Below, piece by piece: positions 1-13,200 of a stretch of DNA of 64,000 nt; the stretch's first letter is position 1, and every line of letters begins with the position of its first letter. The position numbers were made by a program, and so were the translations under genes. The notes below the pieces were generated by a model. That model worked only from the letters and a program-made list of their open reading frames with translations. It had not been told where the DNA came from and searched no databases. The stretch spans positions 920,001 to 984,000 of the forward strand of contig JACVTC010000006.1 in assembly GCA_016946835.1 (NCBI GenBank), read 5' to 3'. Source of the stretch: Neocallimastix lanati (nom. inval.). Taxonomy: Eukaryota; Neocallimastigomycota; Neocallimastigomycetes; Neocallimastigales; Neocallimastigaceae.

Positions 1-1389
1 TTTAGTGGTAGTCTTCTTATTAGAGCCTCCACCAGTACTGTTACTACCACTACTTGTAGTACCTTGATGAAGGATGGTTTGAGTACCAGTAGAATATTCA
101 TCACCTTCATCACTACTTGGAATAACCATTTCAACATCCTTAGCTTCAATAACAGTACTATCAGCTAAAGTTACACGGAAAGTGTATGGACCTGCACCGA
201 AACCACCAGAGTTAAGAGCCCAATAATTATAAGCACGTCTCCATAAACTTTCATAGTTACCATTATTTAAAAATTCAACCTTAGCAACTGGATAACGAGT
301 ATTGTAAACTTCAACTTCACCCCAGAATTGAGTACTTCCAGTCTTAAATTGGAATTTTAGTGGGGAATCTGGTTTCAAGAGAGCAGGCCAATCTGGAATA
401 TCAACATCACATGGAATAAGAGCCCAAGTAATCTTAATACGATCTGGCGTTTTATTGGAAAGAGCCTTAAAGGCAATATCACTAAAATCTAAACTTCCAT
501 GTTCACATTCTGGACATTGATCAATAACACGTATTCTAACAGCCTTGTATGGATTACTAGTTGAAACAACAACAGCACAAAGACCACATCCTTTTTTTTT
601 AAAAGGAAAAAAATATATATTTATATATATATATTTATTGTTTTTAAAATAAATTTAATAAATATTACAATAATATTAATATCAATTTTGAGAATTTCAA
701 TAATATTTCCATTTTTAAAATTTTTATTTCTATTTAATAATTATTCATATATTTATATCTATTTATGAATATATATTTTTCTATTATTTATACTAATATT
801 TTATTTATATAATATATTCTTTTAAAATATCATTTATAACAAAATTCTTTAATTTAATGATAAATTTATTAAAATTTACTGGTTTTTATAATTATTCCGT
901 TCTTACATAAAAATATTTGTCTTTACTTTTATATTATATTAATGACATATCCTTTTTAAAATAAAGAAAAAACTTATATGTTTTTTTTTTTTTTTTTTTT
1001 GATTAAATTGTAACACATAAATCATTTCAATTTATAATAATTATAAAATTTATAGAGTTATCAATTCATATATATATATTATTTTAACATTTACCCATAT
1101 CAAGATTATATTGTTTATTGTTAAGAGCAGCATACATCATATCAGCATAGTATTCCTCTTTTGGGAATAAACAATTACCACCTGAAGTGGCATCACCATA
1201 AGCAGTACCATCACCACTATAAATTGGACCATCTACAAAATATTCCTTAAAGTTTTCACTATAATTTTTAGTGTTTGCCTCAATTATTTCAACGATACCT
1301 GGATAATTTTTGAAGGCATCAATGCTACCAGTACCAGCACTAACGATAGCAATTAAAGAATTGATTAAAGTTAATTTTCTAAAATTCAT
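1..1389 (-). CDS. Expansin-like secreted protein, 3' end beyond window
   Basis: Two exons read by eye: 1389-1095 and 590-1, with an intron of about 504 nt (donor GTAAAT at 1094, acceptor AAAG ending 591). The splice restores the codon for DMG|CGLCAVV. The ATG at 1389 starts a signal peptide (MNFRKLTLINSLIAIVSAG). A six-stranded double-psi barrel follows, with GDGTAYGD, the CGLCAVVV block and RIRVIDQCPEC, the usual expansin landmarks. About residues 175-265 fit the expansin C-terminal (CBM63-like) domain, including VAKVEFLNNG, YNYWALNSGG and FRVTLAD. The visible part ends in a Ser/Thr/Gly/Lys linker. Expansin-like proteins loosen cellulose/hemicellulose contacts without hydrolysis; in gut fungi such linkers usually lead to a CBM or dockerin, which would lie off the left edge (inference). 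Exon 1 alone would be a 101-residue ORF ending just inside the intron. Confidence 0.88.
591..1094 (-). other. Intron of the expansin-like gene
   Basis: GT...AG intron, nearly pure AT with poly-A/T runs. Phase 1: it splits a Gly codon. Removing it joins the two halves of the expansin barrel without changing frame. Confidence 0.8.
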
Positions 1390-1726
1390 TTCTGTATTTT
1401 TTTTTATTGTTATTTTTTTCTTTTGTTTGTTTCCTTTATTGTTCTTTTGTTTATATAAATTATTATTTTCAAAATAATATTAAATAATTGTTTTGTGTTT
1501 TTTTTTCTTTAATTACAAATTATGTTGTTATAAATTATATTAAATTTGATTTAAAAAAAAAAAAAAAAAAGATGAATCAAATAAATCAATTATTTTACAG
1601 TATATAAAAATTAAAATTATTTTCTATTTTTATAATAATAATTTATCTTTTTTTTTTTTTTTAAAGTATTAAAAATAATTTAAGATAAAAAAAAAAAAAG
1701 GAAATTCTTATAAATATTTATATTTT

Positions 1727-1728
1727 TT

Positions 1729-1787
<59 letters not shown>

Positions 1788-1791
1788 TTTT
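1727..1791. repeat. TTTA tetranucleotide microsatellite
   Basis: About sixteen tandem TTTA units, uninterrupted by reading. Confidence 0.9.
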
Positions 1792-3009
1792 CTGATTTTC
1801 TCCTTTTCTTTTATTTTAAATAAATTATTTTTACTATTCAATAAACTTTTTATATTTAATAAATAACAAAAATAAATATTGAAAATAAATAATATATAAA
1901 TTTTATTATTATTATTCATTATTATTATTTTTAATATTATTCATTATTATTCATTATTATTATTATTTATTATTTTAAATATTATTTATTATTTTTAAAT
2001 ATATATTCTATATAATATAATCATTTATAATCATTTTAAATTAAATAAATATATATAATATAAAATATATATAAAATATAATATATAATATAATATAATA
2101 TATAATGTAATATAATGTAATATATGAAATACAATAATAAAAAAATTTTTTTTATCTTTTATAATTTAAATTTTTTTTTATTTTGTTTGTTTTTATACTT
2201 TATTTATTAACATATATAATGATTATATTTTTGTATATATGAAATATATAATAATATATAATAATACTAAATTTAATTAATAAAATACAATAAATTACTC
2301 TCAACCATTGATTTATTTATTTATTAACTATTTTATTATTATGTATTGAATAATATACAATACAATATATAAATAATATATACACAACATTTAATCTAAT
2401 TTATTATTAATTTATATTTTATATCATCATTTATTTATTTACTTAATTATTTATTTATTCGTTCATTTATTGATATTTATTTATTTGTTATTTATTTATA
2501 TATTCATTTATTTATTTTAGACCAGCTTTAATTAATTCTCTTTAATATTATCATTAATTACAATTATTAAATAATATATTAGCAATATATTAGCAATATA
2601 TAGAAATTATTCATATTATATTAACTAAATTTAAATGAACAACGAATCATACCATACAATTAAATAAATGAAAGTTTTAACACCCACAAATTTAAATATA
2701 TATTTATTTATATTTATTTATATATAACTCTATTTATCTAAAATAAATATAAACTTTATTTCTATTTATTTGGCATAATGATATAAAAAGAAAAGCCGTT
2801 TTTATGAGACTCTATATAAATATTATAATAATTAAGGTTCTATGAGAGATAAAAAAATATGAAATTATATCTAAATATAGAAAGTTTTTTGTAACACGAG
2901 AATTGGTAAAATAGAAAATGAGGTTACACGAAAGATTAAAAATGAGTAAAAAAATGAATAATAAAAACAAAACTATTTTATAAATTATAAAAAAGATGAT
3001 TGTAAAAGA

Positions 3010-4045
3010 TAAATGAATAAAAAATAATAAATAATAAATATTAAATATTAAATAAAAAATAATAATAAATAATAAATAATAAATAATAAAAAATAAAAAG
3101 AGTATTTATTAATAAATAATAAATAATAAATAATAAAAAGAGTATTTATTAATAAATAATAAATAATAAATAATAAATAATAAATAATAAATAATAAATA
3201 ATAAATAATAAAAAGAGTATTTATTAATAAATAATAAATAATAAATAATAAATAATAAATAATAAATAATAAATAATAAATAATAAATAATAAATAATAA
3301 ATAATAATAAAGAGTATTTATTAATAAATAATAAATAATAAATAATAAAGAGTATTTATTAATAAATAATAAATAATAAATAATAAGAAGAGTATTTATT
3401 AATAAATAAATAATAAAAAATAAAAAGAGTATTTATTAATAAATAATAAATAATAAATAATAAATAATAAATAATAAATAATAAATAATAAATAATAAAT
3501 AATAAATAATAAATAATAAAAAGAGTATTTATTAATAAATAATAAATAATAAATAATAAATAATAAATAATTGAATAATAAATAATAAATAAATAAATAA
3601 TAAATAATAAATAATAAATAATAATGAATAAATAATAAATAATTGAATAATAAATAATAAATAATAAATAATAAATAATAAATAATAAATAAATAATTAA
3701 TAATAAATAATAAATAATTAATAATAATAATAAATAATAAATAATATATAATAAATAATAAATAATAAATAATAAATAATAAATAATAAATAATAAATAA
3801 TAAATAATAAATAATAAATAATAAATAATTAATAATAATAATAAATAATAAATAATATATAATAAATAATAAATAATAAATAATATATAATAAATTATTG
3901 AATAATAAATAATAAATAATAAATAATAAATAATAAATAATAAATAATAAATAATAATAAAAGAGTATTTATTAATAATAAATAATAAATAATTGAATAA
4001 TTAAATAATAAATAATAGAATAATAAATAAATAAATCATATTTAT
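3010..4045. repeat. TAAATAA heptamer satellite with palindromic spacers
   Basis: Long runs of the 7-bp unit TAAATAA are broken by about nine copies of a spacer of the form AAAAGAGTATTTATTAATAA. The spacer contains the palindrome ATTTATTAATAAAT. The right part decays into AATAATAAT and TTGAATAAT variants. The same unit and spacer make up the arrays at 31.1-32.3 kb and 32.9-33.06 kb. Not coding: ORFs across it are artefacts of a 7-bp unit read in three frames. Confidence 0.9.
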
Positions 4046-5096
4046 TTATTTATTATTAAATTATTTATTTATTTATTTATTTTTTATTTATTTATTTATT
4101 TTTTATTTATTTATTTATTTTTTATTTATTTATTTATTTATTTATTTAAAAAATTTTAAATTAATTTAAAACATTTTTAAATAAAAAAAACGTTTTAAAA
4201 ATTTTTTCTCTTCTCAAGATTTAATTTCAAATGTCTTTTTTTGTTTGTTTGTTTTTTGGTTGACATTTAATAATATTTGCAAAAATTTTAATGCATTTTT
4301 ATTATTCATCATTTCATATTTCATTAATAATTACTTAAAATATTTAATCATTTATTAATAATTACTTAAAATATTTAATCATGATCGTTTATAGCTGTTA
4401 AATTATAATCATTTTATAGAATGATAGTTAAGAGTTAAAATGATGATCCATTACGAATTAAATAATTAAATAACATCAATAATAATCTAATTAATGGTTA
4501 ATAATAATTATTATTATTAATCATTAGTACAACTATCCATTATTATTAAATAACTATCCATTATTATCATTATACAATTATTTAGTTATTATTAATTATA
4601 ATTATTTAATTATTTAATATTAATTATAATTATTAACCATTATAATTATATTTATTTTTAATTATTATTATTAATTATTATTTAGTTATTAATTATTATT
4701 ATTATATTATTATTATTTATTTATTGATAATTATTTAATTATTATTTATTAATTATTTATTAATTAATTAATTATTTATTTATTTATTATTTATTAATTA
4801 TTTAATTATTTATTTATTAATTATTATTTAATTATTTAATTATTTAATTATTTATTTAATAATTATAATAATAATAATAATATAAAATTTAAAATTAATT
4901 TGAAGATAACTTCAAAATTCAAAAAAAAAAATAATTAAAAAAAATTTTTTTTTTTTTAATTTAATTTAAATAGAAATTAAAAAAATTTTTTTTGTTTGTT
5001 TGCGATTTCATTGGAGAATGGCCAGTTTCAGATGAAGAACAGACCACACAAGAAAGCACCAAAAAAAATATCAAATAAAAGAAAAAAATTATCATA

Positions 5097-5128
<32 letters not shown>

Positions 5129-6005
5129 ATTTTAATTTTATTCTATTTTATAATATGAATTGATATAAAAAGGAAAATTTAATTATAAAATTTATTTATT
5201 TATTTTTATATTTATTTATTTATTTATTTATTACCTATTTATTTATCTACTTATATATTTTAATTTTTTAGGTGGTTATTTATTTATTAACTTATTTATT
5301 TATTTATTTACTTATATATATATTTTTTATTAAATTGAATTTGGATATCTAAAATTTATATATGTTTAAAGTTTTTTTATTCAATAAATAAATAAATAAT
5401 AAAATAATTAATGAAATTTTAAAACGGAATGCCAATGCTATATTGATGATGATATTTATTTTATTATTATAAACTATTGAAGATTAATAATTAGAATTTT
5501 AAATATTCATTTGTATCATATCCTTTAATGATAAAAAAAATTAATAAAATTTTAAAATATTGACTATTGACTATGATAATGATAATTATATTTATAAAAA
5601 AAAATTAGAAATTAGAATATTTTTTTTTTTTAGTTAATTTATTGATAAAAAGGAAGGATAATCATATTTTTATCTTGATGATCACACTAAATAGTTTCAA
5701 TAAAAATTTCTCATAATGATGGTAGCGAAAAAAAAGAAGAAATAAATTATAGTAATCACCTTCTAGATAAATTATCAAATAATTTTTATAGACTATTCTG
5801 TAAATACAATGGAAGCTATCACTTTATTTATCAAATTAATATTCTATACTGAATTATTAATTATGAATTTTAAAAAAAAAAAAAAAAAAACGGTTAATAG
5901 TTTTTTTTTTTTTTTAATTAAAAATATTCTGTTTTTTTTTATTATTTTTTTATTATTATATTACAACATTAGTTTTAAGCATAAATAAACTAGTTTTATT
6001 TTTTT

Positions 6006-6192
6006 AAAAAAAAAAAAAAAAGGTAATGTAATACTTCATGATTTAATAAAGAAAAAAAAAAAAAAAAGGTAATGTAATACTTCATGATTTAATAAAGAAA
6101 AAAAAAAAAAGGTAATGTAATACTTTATGATTTAATAAAGAAAAAAAAAAGGTAATGTAATACTTCATGATTTAATAAAGAAAAAAAAAAAA
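6006..6192. repeat. 45-bp tandem repeat with poly-A arm, four copies
   Basis: Unit: poly-A (9-16), then GGTAATGTAATACTTCATGA and TTTAATAAAG. Four near-identical copies differ mainly in poly-A length, plus one C-to-T change in the third copy. Decayed relatives appear down to about 7.5 kb. Confidence 0.85.
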
Positions 6193-7647
6193 GATGATTC
6201 AGTTTAAGCTTTAATTAATAAATATATTCTAAAAGTTTGATTTAAATAATAAAAAAAAAATTATAATACTATAGTGAATTTTTGCCGTTTATGCTTTAAT
6301 TAAAGGGAAAATAAAATCAAATGAAATAAAAAGTCAAAGTTTTAAAAAAAAAAATTATAATTAAATTTTTGCGGTTCACATTTTAATTAAAGAAAAACTT
6401 TTTTATCATAATAAAATAAAATAAATTAAAAAAAAAAAAAAAAAAAAAAAGTTTAGATAATAAAATCTATAGTACTTCATATATACTTTAAATAATGATA
6501 AAAAAAAATTTTTTTTTTTTTTTTATTCATTTTGTTAAGCTTTAATTACTTTATTTATATTTAATATCTTAATTAGAAAAATAAAAATTAGATAAAATAA
6601 AATTAAAATTAAAACTAAAAATAAGAATATTAGATATAAAAATGAAATTTATAGCGGTTTATGGTTTATTAAAAAAAAAAAAAAAAAAAATAGTGAATTG
6701 TTGATCTCATAATTATATATAAAATTCTAATTATAACTAATTAAGTTAATTTTTATAATTTTTATTTCTTCCTTATTAAAACTATTTATATATTTTACTT
6801 TAATTATTTAATTATTTTTATAATTATTATTATTTTAATAATTATATTATTTTATTTATGAATTATTTATATTATATTTTTATTTTTAAAAAGAAAGCAT
6901 TTTTTATTTTTCTTTTGATTTCATTAAAATTTAGTAGTTCTTTTTTTTTTTTTCCTAAATAAAAAAATATTAACAAATAATATTTTTCTTGGTTTTTTTT
7001 TTTTTTTTTTTTTTATGTATTTCATTCTATTTATTTGTTTTTTGGTTTTTTTGGTTAATTTTTTTTTTTTTTTTTCTATTTTAGATTTCTCTTATCAAGC
7101 TATCAAATAAATAAAGTTAATTAAAACTTTAAAAAAAAATTTTTTTTTTTTCATGATTCGTAGTTAAAATTTTTTTCTTTTTTTTTTTTTTAATTTTTTT
7201 TTGTTTTCTGTATTTCATTTTTAATTAAACTATGAACCATCCAAAAAAATAATTAAAAATATTTTTTTATCTTTTATTTATTTTTTAATTTTTTATTTTT
7301 TCTTTTTTAATTATAAACGGCTGAAAACTTATCCTAATTTTTTTTCTTTTTTTTTTTTTTTTTTTTAATCAAAATATCAAATATAAAAAGGTTAAATTAA
7401 AGCTTAATTAAAGAAAAAAAAAAAATTTTTTTTCTTTTTTATTTTTCTTTGTTAAAAACATGAACCGTTTATAATATATTATAATATTTTTTTTTCTTTA
7501 TAATTTCTTACTAATAGTTTAAACTATCTGTTAAAAATTTTTTTTTTCCTTTTTCAGTAACTATAAAAGAATTTCATTTTAGGTTGAAATCATTGAAAGG
7601 GTTAGTATAATTTCTTGACTAATTATTATATTTTATTAAATTTTTTT

Positions 7648-7919
7648 TGGGAGAGTTTGCATTTCCCCAAGTTGAATTTTGTCAGGTTGCATTTCGACAA
7701 GTGGCGTATTGATATAAATAAATGAATAAATAAGTATTAATTTAAAATAATTTTCTTTAAAATTGTTTTTATTCAATATTAATAATATTAAAATTTTATT
7801 TATTTATTTATTTATTTATTTAATAATTTTCAACTTGGCGAAATGCCACATAATTTTAATACGCCACATGCTTTCAAAAAAATTGGAGAAATGCAATTTG
7901 GCGAAATGCACTACTCCCA
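7648..7919. mobile_element. MITE-like element with subterminal GCATTTCGCCAA repeats
   Basis: About 272 bp bounded by TGGGAG and CTCCCA. The left arm carries TTGCATTTCCCCAAG, TTGCATTTCGACAAG and GTGGCGTATT. The right arm carries the inverted set: CTTGGCGAAATGCCAC, AATACGCCACATG and TTTGGCGAAATGCACTACTC. Imperfect terminal plus subterminal inverted repeats and no coding potential fit a non-autonomous DNA transposon. It lies in T-runs on both sides, so a target-site duplication cannot be resolved. A short ORF at 7763-7951 is created by the element and is not a gene. Confidence 0.65.
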
Positions 7920-7959
7920 TTTTTTTTTTTTTATTTCTTACTAAATTGTGAAAACCCTA

Positions 7960-8330
7960 CTGAAGCAGATTATAATATTCCTTTAATGCATATACCATAT
8001 ACAATACTTTGGAAGGAACAAATAAGAAACAATAAATAAGTCACTTTATTATAATAAAAATAATAATAATAAATTTATTGGATATTTAGATTCCGGTTTT
8101 TTTTTTTTTTTTTAACTAGTAATAAAAAAAAAAAGACATGAAAGATCAACCAGTGGTTTTTATATATTCTTATTAGGTGATAATCCAATCTATTGGAAAT
8201 CACAACCCGCATAAGAATGTAAAACCTTTTCCACTACGGAAGCATAATTTTGTTAGTCTGACCGAATGTGTCCAACAAGGACTTATGGTTTAAAAGTTTG
8301 TTTAAAGAAAAGGACATAAATATAGAATAA
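7960..8330 (+). pseudogene. Decayed Ty1/copia RNase H fragment
   Basis: Translation in the + frame with breaks gives GYLDSG, then (after poly-T/A expansions) RSTSGFYIFLLGDNPIYWKS and CKTFSTTEA. A frameshift leads to FVSLTECVQQGLMV. These are the diagnostic C-terminal RNase H blocks of copia pol (KSTSG, WKS, STTEAE). At least three stops, a frameshift and two homopolymer expansions (about 8097-8114 and 8127-8137) show it is dead. It is on the opposite strand to the large copia element at 10-16 kb. No LTR was found for it. Confidence 0.8.
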
Positions 8331-9148
8331 GAATAAGAATAATATTCTTATCGACGAAATAATATAGAATAGAATAATGAGTAGGAACTCTATCGATTTT
8401 AGTAGTACTTTTTGTTAATTCCTTTTTTTTTTTTTTTAAATTAGTATTGACAAAAGTAATGATTTAATTACCAACTGATCTATCTAAAATAATTATATAT
8501 ATCGTTGGATAAAATAATAATAATAAATAAAATAAAATAAAATAAAAATAAATAAAATTTAAAAATGTCAATATCATCACATATAAAAATGTATATATAT
8601 ATAAAGTTTTTTATGATGATAGAAAAAAAGGAGTGTACATGAAATGAAGAAGGATGAAATAAATAAAATTAATTATTTATTTAAAGATATACCCCAATGA
8701 TGTGGACTGCTTTTCCAGGTCCATGGAGGGTTGATGGAAAAGGAATAGCCTATATCAGGCGTACTAATTACAGCTTTCAGTGATTCTGATGATAATCAAT
8801 GAGTTATCCTTTCTAAAGTGACTTCTAGTATGAAGAGAAAAAATTGGAATACTGGAAGACTGTAGAAAGTGAACCTGATGTTTTATATTATTTTAAACTG
8901 GATATGTAGTAACATTGAAAATGTATAATTAATAATATAAGGTAATTTCTACGTATTATCATTGTAATGAATCTATTGTATTTTTTAACTTTAACATTTA
9001 TTTTGTATATGTATTTTTCTATAGTATTATTTAAACTCTCATGTAGCTATTGTAAAATGGAAATGTAGGAGATTGATTCACTCCAAAGCTTGTGTTTAAG
9101 ACATTATTTAATGGATGGGAATCTTTTTATCGTCTTTCACTACTAATA

Positions 9149-9180
<32 letters not shown>

Positions 9181-9321
9181 CATTTAGCTAATTTATGATT
9201 ATTCAATAGAAAATTTTTTTTTACATTTTAAAGAGCTTTATTAATTAAAAGAATAACTATCATTCAAAAGATAAAAAGAAACGATTATTCATTTTAACAG
9301 TATATACAAAGTAGTTTTGTA
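8331..9321. other. Unassigned stretch, possible decayed retroelement flank
   Basis: Between the copia fragment and the second MITE-like element. About 8690-8890 is less AT-rich and has a 28-codon open patch in + (MMWTAFPGPWRVDGKGIAYI is its first part) that I do not recognise. About 8900-9080 could be the remains of the fragment's LTR, but no partner copy is in the window. Confidence 0.35.
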
Positions 9322-9712
9322 TGGGTACTTCACAATGTGGCGTGTTTTCGTATGCGGCTTGATTTTTTAATAACTAAATAAATAATAATTAAATATATAA
9401 TATTAAATAAATACTAATTAAATAAATAATAATAAAATAAATAATAATCAAATAAATAATAAATATTCTTTTTTTATATATGTATAATTTATTAATATTC
9501 AATTGTAAAAATAATTTTTTATAATTCTTTTTTAATAAAATATATTATTATTATATTATTACTTTTGAAATAGTTATTTAATAATATTTAATTGAAAAAT
9601 ATATTATTATTTATTTATATATATATTTATTAATGATTGTATAGAATATCTTAAAAATGTATGGCTTTATTTTAAAATTTTATACGCCACCCACATTGAG
9701 AAATGCACAATT
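9322..9712. mobile_element. Second, diverged MITE-like element
   Basis: The left arm has CACAATGTGGCGTGTTTTC. The right arm has ATACGCCACCCACATTGAGA followed by AATGCACAATTGCG, whose reverse complement shares TGCATTTC, CAATGTGG and GTGGCGTAT with the left arm and with the element at 7648-7919. The interior is AT repeats. The boundaries are approximate and the inverted repeats imperfect. Confidence 0.45.
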
Positions 9713-9965
9713 GCGATTAATTGTATCAATAACTTTCTAACCCTTGTGAAAAATTATAAATATTATAGCAGCAATGCCGGATAAAATCAATTATTTACAA
9801 ATCATCAAGAACGATATATTTCAATCCTTCATATAGTCATCACTAACAATTTTTTTTATAGTATTTAAAGGGAGTTTACTTTACTTTCTCTTTTATTTTT
9901 TATTTTTATTTTTATTTTATTATATATTTTTTTAAAAAAAAAAAAAAAAAAAAAATTTTTATCTA

Positions 9966-10003
<38 letters not shown>

Positions 10004-10004
<1 letters not shown>

Positions 10005-10274
10005 GTTAAATATAACACTTGAATTCAGAAATGATATTTATATTTTATTATGTGTTTATTTATTTATTTATTTATTTATTGCTTTTACATTTAGAAAGAC
10101 CTTATTCATTTAAGAATATGTTATTATATGTTATTTATATTTATTTTCTAGTCTAACATTATTGGTAACATTTAACGTTACACTGCATTATATTATCGAA
10201 TAAAAAAATATTTTACACTTAATAATGTAGTATAATGTACAATGTAATTAAACACATAACTGTGATATTTAACA
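10004..10274 (-). repeat. 3' LTR of the copia element
   Basis: 271 bp, TG...CA ends with a 10-bp terminal inverted repeat. Shares its whole length with 15717-15954, plus an insertion of about 33 bp near 10131-10165. Confidence 0.9.
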
Positions 10275-13200
10275 TTCCCCCTACATTGGCATTTTCTACA
10301 TTTCCATGATGAAGTCCTGCGAAGTATTTAAGCTTGGGTCCAGAAATACTTTTGGTTAATGGATCTGCCATCATTGAGTTAGAACCAATGAGTGTTAATT
10401 TAATTTCATTTTTCATAATTTCATCTTGAACATATTTGTATTTTATATCCATATATTTGCATCGTCCCTTTTGGTTTTCATTTTCAGCTATATCCTTACA
10501 TGGTTTATTATCTATTCTAATATTAATTCTAATGTTTTTTGTTAAATATTTCATTAACTAATTTTCTTATCCATATAGCTTGTTTGGTACATTCTATTAA
10601 GCTTGAGTATTCGACTTCTGTGGTTGATAAGGCTATATTTTTCTGTGTAATTGATTTCAATGATATTGGGCTATTTCCTTAATACAAAAATATATCCTGA
10701 AGTGGATCTTCTTTTAACCTCATCACCAGCGAAATCTGCATCACAATAAGCTCTTAAAATTTTCTTTCCGTTATATAATGAAGTGAATAGTCCTTGGTAC
10801 TTTTAAGATATTTTAGTATTTGTATACCTGCGTTCAAATCAGCTTTTGTTTGGATTCTCAGAAAATCTTGCAGCTTGATTTATTGCAAATGCTATGTCAG
10901 GTCTTTTGTTTTTTGTTGATACATATAATAGAGAATCCAATTAATCTTTTATAATCAGTTTTGTTAATTTTCTCAGAGTTTTCTCTATCTTCTAATTTTG
11001 CATTAATACATGGTATTCTAGTTATTTTAGTATTGTTTATGTTGTAGTTAGTTAACATTTTTTCAATATAATCCTTTTGATTAATTTTGTAGCCTTTATT
11101 TGTTTTTAACTATATTGATTCCAATAATTTTGTTTGCTGATTTATCTGTGGAGACTTTGTATTTACGTTTTATCTTTGAAACAACTTTGGTAATTTCTTT
11201 ATTCTCTCCTGCAATTAGTATATCATCAACATAAAGTGTTAGTAATAAGCATAATTTATTATTTTTATATTTACCAAATAAACAACTATCTGTATTATAT
11301 TGAATTAACCCAATTTTCTTAAGAAAACCGGAGATTTCGTAAAACTATTGTCTTCCAGCTTGTTTGAGTCCATAGAGAGCCTTTCGTAATAATCCTGATT
11401 TTCCGCAATTGAAATTTTTATCACCGATTGGAATTTGTACATAAATTTTCTCATCTAATTTAGCATTCAAATATGCAGCTTTAATATTAATTTGTCTTAA
11501 ATCCCATTTATATATAGATGCGATAGCAATAGTTAATCTAAAACTATGCCATTTCTATTGAAGGAGAATAGGTGCAGTTATAATCAACTCCTTTAATTTG
11601 TCGAAAACCTTTGACGACCAATCTAGCTTTATATATACCATTATTTTTTATAGTAAAAACCCATTTAACGTCGAGTGGCTTAATGCCTTTTGGGATATTT
11701 TTATTTTCAACAATTTTCATTACATTATTTCCATATAAATTTTGTAATTCTTTGTTAATTGCGTCTTTCCATTTGTCCGCATTTTCTGAATTCATAGCTT
11801 CTTCATAATTCTTGGGAATTAATGTATTTAATATTATTGACTCTATTTCTCTTACGTCTTTTCGTTTTCATCTGAGTCTATTTTCCTTTCAAAAAAAATG
11901 GTTTATTTGATGTAGATACTCTATCTTTTATTTTTCTTTCTTCATTCGATTGATAATTTTTTCTTTTTTCTTTTTCGATAGTTTTTTTGTTTTCTCGTTA
12001 TCAATTTTATCATTTTTGTTTACTAGTTTATCGAAAATTTTATTATTTCTTTTAATATTAAATTTAAAGTTCTTTTTCTTTGTTCTTTCTTAGTTTTCTT
12101 TTACCTAAAGGTTCCAGATCACTAAAACTGTCCTCAGATTCATTCTCTGAATTATAGTGCTATTCCAGAAGATTTAGCTATAAAATCAAATATCTTGAGT
12201 TGTGAACCTAATTGGGAAGAAACAACTTCACATCTAATTAAAGTTTCTCAACAATTAAAGAGCATACAAGAAGTCATTCATTTTATTATTATCATATATA
12301 TTTTATTATTTTCCAAATTTGATTTTTCATTCATCTTCATATTAGCCAGATTTTTATGATTGCTTTCAATTCTATTCTCAATAAGTTTCTGGTCTAAAAT
12401 TTCATAATTATTAAGGTTTGATTTAGATAAATTTTTATAATTATTAAGATTTGAAAATTTTAATTTATTCTTAAATTTGAAAATTTTGAAATTTTTTATT
12501 CAAATTTTTATTAATAAAACTTATTTTTTCACATTTTTGTTCAAAAAAAATCATTTTTTGTGATTTTTATACCCTTTATGTTATTATCGTTATTTCTATT
12601 AATAATAGTATTATTTTCATTACTTTTACTATTGTCATGTAGGGTTTTGGCATGATTTTCGTTTGATGAAATTTTTATATTATCTTCAATATTTGAATTT
12701 TTGAGTATTTCCTCTTGTTTTTCAGCTAATTTTTGATTTTCATTAATTTTATCTTCATTGATTTTATCATCATTAATTTTATCTTCATTAATTTTATTTT
12801 TATTAATTATGTCTTTATTAATTATGTCTTTATTAATTATGTCTTCATTAATTTTGTTTTCATTAATTATTTCGTTTTCTGAATTATTATCCAACATGTT
12901 TTCATTATTGTATTCATCCATTAAATCAATATTATCTTCAATATTAATTTTATTCGGTTTGTTTTCATTCATTTCAAATTCATTATGATAAATAGATTGA
13001 CTAAATTGAGGTTGTGAATCATGTTGTGAGTCCAGTTCCCACCTCAATTTGTTTATCTGAAGGATTTGAGGAATGAAAAAATGATATGCCAAGTGAACCT
13101 AGAGTACTTTCATTGAAGTATGCGTCACGAACTATAATTATTGTTTTTTGAAGTAATGTCGAGGACACGATAACCTGGAGAGAATCTGATGAGTATCCTA

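Larger units (their letters stand above)
1390..7647. other. Gene-poor AT-rich intergenic DNA
   Basis: The first few hundred bases are presumably the promoter of the leftward expansin-like gene; I see no clear single TATA or binding site among many AT runs. The rest is homopolymers, TTTA runs (1727-1790), AAT/TTA-type arrays, the TAAATAA satellite (3010-4045) and the 45-bp repeat (about 6006-6190). From about 5880 to 7560 short motifs resembling the 45-bp unit (poly-A followed by GGTAATGTAATACTT, TGCCGTTTATG, ATGAACCGTTT) recur in decayed form. No coding region is supported except a weak 25-codon patch at about 4998-5078. Confidence 0.6.

Noticed and set aside
5400-5460. YIDDD-like RT motif in +
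   Set aside because: Single short match in AT-rich DNA with no neighbouring RT block.
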